Assembly: GCF_019091455.1 (NCBI RefSeq)
Contig: NZ_JAGXJN010000008.1
Span: 69,600-133,599, forward strand
Direction: 5' to 3'
From: Chitinophaga sp. GbtcB8
Lineage (GTDB): Bacteria > Bacteroidota > Bacteroidia > Chitinophagales > Chitinophagaceae
DNA length: 64,000 bases
A model generated the notes under the pieces. That model did no database searches. It had not been told where the DNA came from and saw only the letters and a program-made list of their open reading frames with translations. Positions 34,801-43,173 of this stretch are shown one piece after another (the first letter of the stretch is position 1; every line of letters begins with the position of its first letter). Both the position numbers and the translations under genes were made by a program.

Positions 34801-35182
34801 TAAGCTAACCTTAACAGATTGCCGTACACAATGTTTCCTGCATAAGAACGGCAAATTTGTGGCTGCCCCATTGCCTTTACAGGCGCAGTTTTCCATAGTC
34901 ACTAAAATTATGACCGGCGACTTTGATCACGATGGCAAAACAGACCTGCTGCTATTTGGCAACCACAGTGATAATCGTTTAAAAATAGGTAGCATGGATG
35001 CCAGTTATGGCTGTTTGCTGCAGGGCGATGGCAAGGGGCAATTTAAATATATGCAGCCGGCTGTTTCCGGGTTATCCGTAGCCGGTGATGTAAAGTCTGC
35101 CACAGAAATAACCATCAAGGCAGATAAGTATATGGTGATAGGTGTAAATAACGTAGGCGTTTTACTATACAAAGAACAATAG
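31892..35182 (+). pseudogene. FG-GAP/VCBS repeat protein with ASPIC/UnbV domain, interrupted by two in-frame stop codons
   Basis: The reading frame is continuous from 31892 to 35182 (1096 codons) but has TAG at 32276-32278 and TAG at 32288-32290. Between and after the stops the sequence continues the same FG-GAP fold (expected GDGWLDIYVCYSG; the tryptophan and tyrosine codons are now stops and the aspartate is glycine). The intact part has a signal peptide (1-23), several D-x-N-x-D-G repeats and an ASPIC/UnbV module (ATG 32456 onward, GNYLGIKLQAKTGNTAAIGA). A 25-base sequence occurs twice, near 32163 and 32346. Homologues are secreted or surface proteins. No frameshift is needed. A truncated product of 128 residues or internal start at 32456 (908 residues) might still be made. 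Confidence 0.8.
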
Positions 35183-35184
35183 TT

Positions 35185-36507
35185 ATGGGAAAATGGATAA
35201 TTGTTTGTTTGTTTTTTTGCCAGCTGGGTTATGCCCAGCGGCCCACACCTGAACTTAGCAACCAGGTGCAACCCGCTGTCTGGAATATTACCATGGTAAT
35301 GCTGCATGATGTGGTGAACCCGCCGGCAGCCGCTCGCTATTATGCTTACTGCACCGCAGCAGCATATGAAATAGTGGCGCAGCATAATAACAGCATGCCC
35401 AAAACAGCCGGGTTTATTAAATCGTATCCTGTTATTACCATTAGCGGCGCTAAGGATGATTATAACTATGAAGCTGCTGCGGTATATGCCATACTGGAAG
35501 CCGGGCGGCTAATGCTGCCCTCCGGTTTTATGCTGGAAGCGCAGCAGGCAAAACTGCTGAACACGTTTAAAAAAGAAAAGCTTTCGCAAAAAGTAATTGA
35601 CCGCTCCGTAGCTGTAGCTAAGGAAGTAGTGCCGCAGATCATTAACTGGTCTAAAAAAGACCACTACAACCAGCTGAGCGCACGCGTGCGTTATACACCT
35701 AAAAAAGGAGATGGTTACTGGTATCCTACACCGCCGGCTTATATAGAAGCGGTGGAGCCGCATTGGAAAACCATCCGCCCCATGGTAATAGATACCTGTA
35801 ATGCCTTTGTACCGGAGCCGCCGGTACCTTTCAGTAAAGATAGCGGCAGCGCTTTTTATAACCTGAGCAAAGAAGTGTATGAGGCAGGTATGCATCCCAA
35901 ACAGGAGGAGCTGGTGATTGCCGCTTTCTGGGATTGTAATCCCTTTGCAGTATCTACCGCGGGGCATATGGCTGTTGGGTTTAAAAAGATAACACCGGGC
36001 GGGCACTGGATGAATATTGCAGGTATTGCAGCTAAAAAGGCGAAGCTGGATTTTGATAAAACCCTGCTGCTGCATACCATTACGGCCATCACAGAAATGG
36101 ATGCGTTCATCAGCTGCTGGGATGAAAAATACCGCAGCGACCGCATACGGCCGGAAACGTATATTAACCGCTACATTGATGTGAACTGGAAACCGCTGCT
36201 GCAAACACCGCCCTTCCCGGAATATACCAGCGGGCATAGCGTAATGTCTACCGCCACTGCGCAGGTACTTACTTACCTGATGGGCGATCAGTTTTCTTTT
36301 ACAGATGATTCAGAAGAAATGTTCGAGATCCGCGCACGCAGCTTTACCTCCTTTATGCAGGCTGCTGCGGAAGCAGCCATTTCACGCCTGTATGGCGGTA
36401 TTCACTTCCGTGATTCTATTGACAACGGAGCAACACAAGGGAAGAATATTGGCGATAATATTATAGAGAAATTAAAAGCAGCTGGTGTGTTACCCGTGCA
36501 TTCATGA
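35185..36507 (+). CDS. Vanadium-dependent haloperoxidase-like / PAP2 family protein
   Basis: A 440-residue exported protein with signal peptide (about 1-17). It carries the vanadate/phosphate pocket typical of the superfamily: K-x6-RP in KYRSDRIRP, SGH in YTSGHSVMS, and SR-x5-H in SRLYGGIH. It may be a true haloperoxidase or an acid phosphatase; the sequence cannot distinguish them. It starts 2 bp after the FG-GAP gene, so the two are cotranscribed. Such pairs often accompany SusC/SusD loci in Bacteroidota. A terminator follows. Confidence 0.88.
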   Translation: MGKWIIVCLFFCQLGYAQRPTPELSNQVQPAVWNITMVMLHDVVNPPAAARYYAYCTAAAYEIVAQHNNSMPKTAGFIKSYPVITISGAKDDYNYEAAAVYAILEAGRLMLPSGFMLEAQQAKLLNTFKKEKLSQKVIDRSVAVAKEVVPQIINWSKKDHYNQLSARVRYTPKKGDGYWYPTPPAYIEAVEPHWKTIRPMVIDTCNAFVPEPPVPFSKDSGSAFYNLSKEVYEAGMHPKQEELVIAAFWDCNPFAVSTAGHMAVGFKKITPGGHWMNIAGIAAKKAKLDFDKTLLLHTITAITEMDAFISCWDEKYRSDRIRPETYINRYIDVNWKPLLQTPPFPEYTSGHSVMSTATAQVLTYLMGDQFSFTDDSEEMFEIRARSFTSFMQAAAEAAISRLYGGIHFRDSIDNGATQGKNIGDNIIEKLKAAGVLPVHS

Positions 36508-36567
36508 TTATGGCACGGTATATGTGAGTTTATGTACAACTTTGTTACTTACTAACCCATTATAAAC

Positions 36568-36609
36568 ATCACTCCTCCACTTTAACCGGTGGCAGGAGTG
36601 ATTGCTTTT
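36568..36609. terminator. Bidirectional intrinsic terminator
   Basis: ATCACTCCT (36568-36576) pairs with AGGAGTGAT (36594-36602), with further CCAC/GTGG pairing inside, then GCTTTTT. It sits between the convergent haloperoxidase-like and preA genes. Confidence 0.8.
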
Positions 36610-36619
36610 TAGGGCAAAT

Positions 36620-37888
36620 TCAATGATCATTCAACGGCAGCCCTTTCCGCTGATACTCCGTCCAGTTAAGGTATTCCGGGCCTTTGCGATGTTCATCCAT
36701 GGTAATGCAATCTTCTACGGGGCAAACCAGCTTGCATAAATTACAGCCTACACATTCCTCCGTTTTTACCGTGTAAGTATTATACGGTTTTCCATATTCC
36801 AGGTTTATGGACTGGTGCGAGGTATCCTCACAGGCAATGTAACATAAACCGCAATGCACACATTTGTCCTGGTGAATGTTGGCAATAATATGATAGTTAA
36901 TATCCAGCGCTTCCCATTTGGTGATACGGTTTACAGACTGCCCGATAAAATCATAGAGCGTAGCAAAACCTTTTTCATCCATCCAGTTGTTTAACCCTTC
37001 ACACAGGTCTTCAATAATACGGAAGCCATGTTTCATTACTGCAGTGCATACCTGCACATTGGAAGCGCCCAGCAGCATAAACTCCACTGCATCTTTCCAG
37101 GTGCTGATCCCGCCTATGCCGGAAACGGGTACACGGGACGTAACGGCATCCTGGCTAATGGTGGTAAGCATTTTTAAGGCAATAGGTTTTACCGCCGGGC
37201 CGCAATACCCGCCAAATGCAGACTGCCCGCCAACATTCGGATTAGGGATCAGCGTATCCAGGTCAATACCGGTAACGGATTGAATGGTATTAATAAGTGA
37301 CAGCGCATTCGTACCTGCTTCCACCGCCGCTTTACCGGTGGGTACTACAGAATGCACATTGGGCGTGAGCTTGGTAATAACCGGGATAGTGGCTTTTTCC
37401 ATTACCCACTCCACTACCATGCGCGCAATTTCAGGGTCCTGGCCAACAGCTGAGCCCATGCCTCTTTCATTCATACCATGAGGGCAGCCGAAGTTCAGCT
37501 CTATACCATGTGCGCCGGTATCTTCTACCTTAGCGATCATTTCATGCCAGCTGCTGCGGTCATTATCTGCCATCAGGGACACGATCATAGCGCGGTCCGG
37601 GAACAGTTTTACACATTCCCTGATCTCCTGCAGGTTCAGCTCCAGTGGCCGGTCGCTGATAAGCTCTATATTATTAAAGCCCATTACGCGGCTGCCGTGG
37701 TAGTCTACCGCAGAGTAACGGCTGGATACATTTTTCACCTGCGATCCCAGTGTTTTCCAGACAATACCACCCCAGCCGGCTTCCAGTGCACGCAGCACAT
37801 TATACTTTTTATCTGTAGGCGGCGCGCTGGCCAGCCAGAAGGGATTAGGGGATCTGATGCCTAAGAAGTTTGCAGAGATATCAGCCAT
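36620..37888 (-). CDS. preA: NAD-dependent dihydropyrimidine dehydrogenase subunit PreA
   Basis: Reduces uracil and thymine to 5,6-dihydropyrimidines (first step of the reductive pathway). The 422-residue protein has a dihydroorotate-dehydrogenase-like FMN barrel (FGCPHGMNERGMGSAVGQ, ITKLTPNV, SGIGGISTW) and two C-terminal [4Fe-4S] motifs: CVHCGLCYIAC and CVGCNLCKLVCP. It works with PreT, which is 97 bp upstream on the same strand. A repeat element lies between them. It is the last gene of the pyrimidine operon. Confidence 0.95.
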   Translation of the reverse strand: MADISANFLGIRSPNPFWLASAPPTDKKYNVLRALEAGWGGIVWKTLGSQVKNVSSRYSAVDYHGSRVMGFNNIELISDRPLELNLQEIRECVKLFPDRAMIVSLMADNDRSSWHEMIAKVEDTGAHGIELNFGCPHGMNERGMGSAVGQDPEIARMVVEWVMEKATIPVITKLTPNVHSVVPTGKAAVEAGTNALSLINTIQSVTGIDLDTLIPNPNVGGQSAFGGYCGPAVKPIALKMLTTISQDAVTSRVPVSGIGGISTWKDAVEFMLLGASNVQVCTAVMKHGFRIIEDLCEGLNNWMDEKGFATLYDFIGQSVNRITKWEALDINYHIIANIHQDKCVHCGLCYIACEDTSHQSINLEYGKPYNTYTVKTEECVGCNLCKLVCPVEDCITMDEHRKGPEYLNWTEYQRKGLPLNDH

Positions 37889-37917
37889 GTTTAAAAGTTG
37901 AAAAAGTTAAAATGAAT

Positions 37918-37975
37918 GCGTCATTGCGAGGAGCAAAGTAAAGCCAGGCTGTGTGGGGCGACGAAGCAATGACGC
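37918..37975. repeat. REP-like inverted repeat between preT and preA
   Basis: GCGTCATTGC (37918-37927) and GCAATGACGC (37966-37975) form a 10-bp dyad enclosing 38 bases that read like the GAGGAGC...CGACGAA core of a dispersed repeat seen widely in bacterial genomes. It lies inside an operon and might act as a processing or partial termination site. Confidence 0.6.
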
Positions 37976-37985
37976 GATTAATAGA

Positions 37986-39329
37986 TCATTCACTGCTAAC
38001 TAAATACTCCAGTATCGCAGCTGCACCATCCTTACCTGCCTGTACTGCGTCCACTACCTCTTTACCGCCGTTCACACAATCGCCGCCGGCAAATACGCCG
38101 GGAATGTTGGTAACGTTGTCCTTAATGATGATCTTTCCCTGCCGGTGTTCTATTTGCTCACTGGTAATAAGCGCTTCAAAAGGTACTTGTCCTGCTGCTT
38201 TAATGATCATATCAACTTCCAGCGTAAAGGTTTGACCCGTGTCTACCGGTGCGCGGCGGCCGCTGGCATCAGCTGCGCTTAGCTGCATAATGCTGCAGAT
38301 AAGCTGCTGTACTTTCCCATCCTGCCCCTTCACTTCCTTGGGAGCTGCCAGCCATTGCAGCTTGCAGCCATCCAGCTTCGCAATTTCCAGCTCTGCTTCC
38401 GTGCAGGGCATTTCCTCCTGCGTTCTGCGGTATACAATGGTCACTTCTTTTGCGCCTAAACGTTTGGCCTGTGTAGCGGCATCTATGGCCGTCATGCCCA
38501 AACCTATTACAGCTACCTTATCACCTACCGGTACGGCCGGGTAACCTTTGCTGCGGAGCTCATAAATAAATTGAATGGCATCAACTACACCGTCCAGCGT
38601 TTCGCCGGGTATATCCAGCTGCCGCGCCACGCCTACACCAATGCCCAGGTACACGGCATCGTAATCCCTTTGCAGCTCTGGCAGGCTAAGGTTTTTTCCT
38701 AACTCTTTATTGTATTGAATGTGAATGCCGCCTAAGGAGGTAATGTAGTTCACCTCATCTTCACAGAACTGCGGCGTTACTTTGTATGCTGCAATACCGT
38801 AGGTCATTAACCCGCCGCCTTTACTTTCCTTCTCAAAAATGGTGACTTCAATACCTTCCCGGGAGAGCACATGCGCACAGCTTAAACCGGCAGGGCCTGC
38901 GCCTACAACAGCTACTTTTTTACCGGTGGCAGGTTTGCGCTCAAACAGGCGCCATTGGCCACTGATAGCCTTTTCCGTTGAATGCCTTTGCAGTTTGGCA
39001 ATAGCAATGGGTTTTTCGTGCATCAGGTTGTATACACAGGAACCTTCGCACAGCTTTTCTACCGGGCATACCTTACTGCAGCCACCGCCCATAATGTTGG
39101 CGCTGAAAATAGTGTGGGCAGATCCTTTGATGTTATCCGTAGCTATCTGCTTAATGAATTTGGGTATGTTAATACTGGTGGGGCAGCTTTTAATACAGGG
39201 CGCGTCATAACAGAACAGGCAGCGGTTAGCCTCTACCAGAGCGGCTTCCCGGCTTTCGAAAGGTGGGTGTATGTCGCTGAAGTTCTGGTCGTATTGTTCT
39301 GCGGTCAGGCGGTTGTTCACAATGGCCAT
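37986..39329 (-). CDS. preT: NAD-dependent dihydropyrimidine dehydrogenase subunit PreT
   Basis: The 447-residue electron-transfer subunit of bacterial dihydropyrimidine dehydrogenase; it delivers electrons from NADH through FAD and Fe-S clusters to PreA. The N-terminal cysteine-rich part (RCLFCYDAPCIKSCPTSI and SKVCPVEKLCEGSC) binds Fe-S clusters. Next come a FAD motif VVGAGPAGLSCAHVL and an NAD motif VIGLGMTAIDAA. It starts 30 bp after the ureidopropionase and precedes preA. It resembles glutamate synthase small subunits but the neighbours settle the role. Confidence 0.94.
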   Translation of the reverse strand: MAIVNNRLTAEQYDQNFSDIHPPFESREAALVEANRCLFCYDAPCIKSCPTSINIPKFIKQIATDNIKGSAHTIFSANIMGGGCSKVCPVEKLCEGSCVYNLMHEKPIAIAKLQRHSTEKAISGQWRLFERKPATGKKVAVVGAGPAGLSCAHVLSREGIEVTIFEKESKGGGLMTYGIAAYKVTPQFCEDEVNYITSLGGIHIQYNKELGKNLSLPELQRDYDAVYLGIGVGVARQLDIPGETLDGVVDAIQFIYELRSKGYPAVPVGDKVAVIGLGMTAIDAATQAKRLGAKEVTIVYRRTQEEMPCTEAELEIAKLDGCKLQWLAAPKEVKGQDGKVQQLICSIMQLSAADASGRRAPVDTGQTFTLEVDMIIKAAGQVPFEALITSEQIEHRQGKIIIKDNVTNIPGVFAGGDCVNGGKEVVDAVQAGKDGAAAILEYLVSSE

Positions 39330-39359
39330 AACAATGTATTAATGTCAGGAATAACAGGT

Positions 39360-40226
39360 TTAAAGCTCTGTGAGCTTGCCGTACGTTTCCGGGCGCCGGT
39401 CGCGGAAAAACTGCCATACACTTCTTACTTCCTCTATTTTATCCAGGTCAAACTCGGCTACCAGTAATTCATCTTTATCTTCTGATGCAGTGGCGAATAT
39501 TTGTCCGCGCGGATCTACAAAATAAGAGCTGCCGTAAAACTTGCCCAGGTTCCAGGGCTGTTCCGTACCTACACGGTTAATGCAGCCCATAAAATACCCG
39601 TTGGCAGCTGCGTGCGCAGGCTGTTCCAGCTTCCATAAATATTGGGAAAGGCCGGCCACCGTAGCAGAAGGATTGTACACTATTTCTGCGCCGTTTAATC
39701 CCAGGCAGCGGGCGCCATCCGGGAAGTGCCGGTCGTAACAGATGTACACACCTACTTTTGCATAACGTGTTTGAAACACCGGGTAGCCCAGGTTGCCGGG
39801 CTTAAAGAAAAACTTTTCCCAGAAACCGGATGTATGCGGAATATGATTTTTGCGGAACTTGCCCAGGTAAGTGCCATCGGCATCAATTACTGCAGCTGTA
39901 TTGTACAATACGCCGGCCTGCTCTTTTTCATACACCGGCACAATGATCACCATGTTGTACTTTTTAGCATAAGCGGCCATGCGCTCTGTAGTAGGGCCGG
40001 GCACTGTTTCTGCAGATGCATACCAGCGTGCATCCTGCCCGGGGCAGAAGTAAGGCGTGCTGAATATTTCCTGCAGGCATAAGATCTGTACGCCTTTTTG
40101 TCCTGCTTCCTCTATCAGCGGCAAATGTTTCTGTATCATGGCTTCCTTGATCTCCTCAATGGTTCCTTCACCTTCTGTTTTAGGCAGGCTCATTTGAATA
40201 AGGCCGGATTTAATGATTCTTGGCAT
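39360..40226 (-). CDS. Nitrilase-superfamily amidohydrolase, probable beta-ureidopropionase
   Basis: Hydrolyses N-carbamoyl-beta-alanine (or the methyl analogue) to beta-alanine, CO2 and ammonia, the third pathway step. The 288-residue protein has the Glu-Lys-Cys triad of the superfamily: Glu in LCLQEIFSTPYF, Lys in the FRKNHIPHTSGFWEKFFF region and Cys in VYICYDRHFPD. The start at 40226 (MPRIIKSG) was preferred; an ORF continuing to 40277 includes repeat sequence. It lies between hydA and preT. Substrate is inferred from the operon. Confidence 0.9.
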   Translation of the reverse strand: MPRIIKSGLIQMSLPKTEGEGTIEEIKEAMIQKHLPLIEEAGQKGVQILCLQEIFSTPYFCPGQDARWYASAETVPGPTTERMAAYAKKYNMVIIVPVYEKEQAGVLYNTAAVIDADGTYLGKFRKNHIPHTSGFWEKFFFKPGNLGYPVFQTRYAKVGVYICYDRHFPDGARCLGLNGAEIVYNPSATVAGLSQYLWKLEQPAHAAANGYFMGCINRVGTEQPWNLGKFYGSSYFVDPRGQIFATASEDKDELLVAEFDLDKIEEVRSVWQFFRDRRPETYGKLTEL

Positions 40227-40250
40227 AATTGTAATTTTTGTTTTCGGTTT

Positions 40251-40270
40251 ATGGTCCATAGCCGATGGTC
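40251..40270. repeat. Short dispersed repeat (copy 1)
   Basis: The 20-base word here is the inverse of that at 44672-44691, with 19 of 20 bases identical. It lies in the 47-bp gap between hydA and the ureidopropionase gene. It looks like a small intergenic repeat of CCATAG/CTATGG words. Confidence 0.5.
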
Positions 40271-40273
40271 CGT

Positions 40274-41656
40274 TCAAATCTTCCCATCCACTTTCCCGCG
40301 TTTCACAAACTGGCCGTAACCCTTATCCAGCAGGCATTCCCCGTTGTTAATAGCTACCTTGCCGCGTAACAGCACTGTTTTTATTTTACCGGTCAGCTCC
40401 CAGCCTTCGTAGGCGGAATAGTCTACGTTCATATGATGCGCGCCGGCAGTAATGGTATGTTTAGCCTGCGGATCCAGGATCACAATGTCAGCATCGCTGT
40501 TTACGGCAATGGTACCTTTGCGGGGGAACATGCCGAATATTTTTGCAGGATTGGTGCAGGCTACTTCCACATATTTATTAAGTGTGATCTTTCCTTTGTG
40601 TACCCCTTCGCTATACAACAGCTCCATGCGGTGCTCTATGGCAGGATGGCCGTTGGGGATCTTTGAAAAATCATCTTTACCCATAAGCTTTTGCTCCCAT
40701 TTAAACGGGCAATGGTCTGTGGCCACTACATTTACCAAACCCTGGTTAATGCCGGCCCATAACGTGGCCTGGTCTTTCTTTTCGCGCAGCGGCGGGCTCA
40801 TGACCCATTTGGCGCCGTCAAAGTCCTGCTCATATAAAGCAGCATCCAGCAGCAGGTATTGAATGCAGGTTTCTACAAACACATGCTGGTTGCGGCGGGT
40901 GGCCTGGCGTACTGCATTCAGCGCACCTTCGCAGGTCATGTGTACAATATATCCCGGGCAGCCGGTGTAGTTGGAAATGTCTGTAAAGCGGCCGCTGGCT
41001 TCTGCTTCCGTTACTTCCGGCTGGGAGAGGTAGTGATACAGCGGTGACAATTTTCCTTCTGCCCTGTGTTTGGCTACCAGGTAATCGATCATATCGCCAT
41101 TGGTAGCGTGCACGGTAACCATGCCGCCATGTTTTTTTACTTCCTGCATCAGCGCTGTCATTTGCCGGTCGTCTATCATCAGCGCACCTTTATAAGCCAT
41201 AAAGGTTTTGAAAGAGGTAATGCCTTCATGCTCTATAAAAGTTTTGATCTCCTGTTTTGTTGCATCATTAAAATCGGTTACCGCCATATGAAAGCTGTAA
41301 TCACTCACGCAGTTGCCATTGGAGCGGGAGCGCCATTCATCCAGCGCCGCCTTTAAAGAGCTGCCCTGCTTTTGCAGAATGAAATCTATGACCATGGTAG
41401 TACCGCCATGTAATGCAGCACGGGTACCGGTTTCATAGCTGTCACTGGAAAAGGTGCCCATAAAAGGCATCTCCAAATGCACATGCGGATCAATGCCGCC
41501 GGGCATTACCAGCATACCTTCCGCATCAATAGTTTCACCGGCTGGTATAGACAGGTTGTTGCCGATCACGGCTATCTTTTCCCCTTCAATAAAAATGTCT
41601 GCCACATAATCATCTGCAGCAGTAATGATCCTTCCGTTTTTAATCAAGAGCGACAT
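40274..41656 (-). CDS. hydA: Dihydropyrimidinase
   Basis: Opens the ring of dihydrouracil/dihydrothymine to N-carbamoyl-beta-amino acids. The 460-residue amidohydrolase has the zinc-binding pattern HVHLEMPF near the N-terminus, the carboxylated lysine in SFKTFMAYKGA, histidines in VTVHATNG and IVHMTCEG, and the metal aspartate in ATDHCPFKWE. Length and motifs are typical. The start codon overlaps the end of the transporter gene by 17 bp. Hydantoinase activity on other cyclic amides is possible, but the neighbours point to pyrimidines. Confidence 0.95.
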   Translation of the reverse strand: MSLLIKNGRIITAADDYVADIFIEGEKIAVIGNNLSIPAGETIDAEGMLVMPGGIDPHVHLEMPFMGTFSSDSYETGTRAALHGGTTMVIDFILQKQGSSLKAALDEWRSRSNGNCVSDYSFHMAVTDFNDATKQEIKTFIEHEGITSFKTFMAYKGALMIDDRQMTALMQEVKKHGGMVTVHATNGDMIDYLVAKHRAEGKLSPLYHYLSQPEVTEAEASGRFTDISNYTGCPGYIVHMTCEGALNAVRQATRRNQHVFVETCIQYLLLDAALYEQDFDGAKWVMSPPLREKKDQATLWAGINQGLVNVVATDHCPFKWEQKLMGKDDFSKIPNGHPAIEHRMELLYSEGVHKGKITLNKYVEVACTNPAKIFGMFPRKGTIAVNSDADIVILDPQAKHTITAGAHHMNVDYSAYEGWELTGKIKTVLLRGKVAINNGECLLDKGYGQFVKRGKVDGKI

Positions 41657-43127
41657 AAGACGATGTTTCTTTAATAGTTTGAATACCGTGCCGGTAGGTT
41701 TGCATCAGCAGCATATACGCAATGCCGCTTACCAGGAAACCTACAAACCAGGCATAATTATAGAGCTGCGCAAGCCATACCGGTACTGCATCCGGCGCAA
41801 TGGCTTTAATAGTGACCAGGAAACCCGGCACATTCGGTAAAATACCAATGAGCAATGCTGCTACCGCGGGTATATTAAACCCTTTGCTAAAACTGTAGCT
41901 GCCGGTTGGATTATACAGCTCCGGTACTACCAGGTATTGCTTGCGTATGAAATAATAATCTGTGATCATAATACCACCCACAGGTCCCAGCAGGCTGGAA
42001 TAGGCTATGAGCCAGGTAAAGATGTAACCGCTGGGGTCTGCGATCAGCTTCCAGGGAAAAATAAGTATACCCAGCACGCCGGTAATATAACCGCCTTTAC
42101 GGAAGTTGATGCGCGCCGGCCACAGGTTGGCAAAATCATTAGCGGGGCTTACAATATTAGCTGCAATGTTGGTAGCTAATGTAGAAATAGCCACTGCTAT
42201 CATGGCAAGGCTTACCAGCAGCTTGCTATCAAATTTTCCGGCCAGCACCAGCGGATCCCAGATGGTGGTGCCATACACAATGGTAGTAGCAGAAGTAACT
42301 ACCACGCCGATAAAAGAGAACAGCGTCATAGAGGGCGGCAGGCCAATGATCTGCCCTCTTACCTGTGCCTGCTGGCTAACAGCATACCGTGTAAAATCAG
42401 GGATGTTGAGGGAAAGCGTTGCCCAGAAACCTACCATGCCGGTAAGCGCCGGTAAAAAGAAATTTAAAAAGCCATTGGCAGAGGTAAACCTGGATGGTTG
42501 CTGCAAAATAGGCCCTAAGCCATGGCCCGCGCCAATGGCCCACCACAATAACGCCAACGCAGCTACGGGTAAAAAGATGGCCTTAAACACCAATAATTTC
42601 CGGATGCTTTCCACACCCAGGTATACTACATACATATTCAAACACCAGAACAGCAGGAAGGTAATAGCCGGGCCTGTTTTTAAGCCGAAGGATTCAGGGA
42701 ATACCGTGGGCAGGGTTTCCAGCCAGGGCATCCATAAGCGCAGCATCTGGAATAACGCAAAACCGCCGATCCAGGTTTGAATACCAAACCAGCCACAGGC
42801 TACAATAGCCCGCAGTATAGCAGGAATGTTAGCGCCCGTTACGCCAAAGCTGGCCCTGGCAAATACCGGGAAGGGAATGCCGTATTTAGCGCCGGCATGC
42901 CCGTTCAGGATCATGGGCACCAATACAATGCTATTACCCAGGAAAATGGTGAAGATGGCCTGCCACCAGTTCATACCTCCTTCAATGAGCGAGCTGGCAA
43001 GCATATACGTAGGAATGCACAGGCTCATGCTGATCCACAGCGCTGCATAGTTCCAGGTATTCCAGCTGCGGTTAGCCGGTGATACAGGCGCCAGGTCTTC
43101 ACTGTAAAGAGAGGAGGTTTCGCTCAT
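41640..43127 (-). CDS. NCS1-family nucleobase:cation symporter
   Basis: Imports a nucleobase or related ring compound with a cation. The 495-residue protein has about twelve transmembrane helices. The NCS1 signature is seen at the N-terminus (RSWNTWNYAALWISM) and GASFG-like motif ARASFGVTGANIPAILRA. Its place next to dihydropyrimidinase suggests uracil/thymine, though allantoin- or hydantoin-type substrates occur in this family. It overlaps hydA by 17 bp and follows the aminotransferase by 46 bp. Confidence 0.9.
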   Translation of the reverse strand: MSETSSLYSEDLAPVSPANRSWNTWNYAALWISMSLCIPTYMLASSLIEGGMNWWQAIFTIFLGNSIVLVPMILNGHAGAKYGIPFPVFARASFGVTGANIPAILRAIVACGWFGIQTWIGGFALFQMLRLWMPWLETLPTVFPESFGLKTGPAITFLLFWCLNMYVVYLGVESIRKLLVFKAIFLPVAALALLWWAIGAGHGLGPILQQPSRFTSANGFLNFFLPALTGMVGFWATLSLNIPDFTRYAVSQQAQVRGQIIGLPPSMTLFSFIGVVVTSATTIVYGTTIWDPLVLAGKFDSKLLVSLAMIAVAISTLATNIAANIVSPANDFANLWPARINFRKGGYITGVLGILIFPWKLIADPSGYIFTWLIAYSSLLGPVGGIMITDYYFIRKQYLVVPELYNPTGSYSFSKGFNIPAVAALLIGILPNVPGFLVTIKAIAPDAVPVWLAQLYNYAWFVGFLVSGIAYMLLMQTYRHGIQTIKETSSYVALD

Positions 43128-43173
43128 GATGGTGATCAGGAATTAGCTATAAGAATCAGGAAATGTGCTTACT

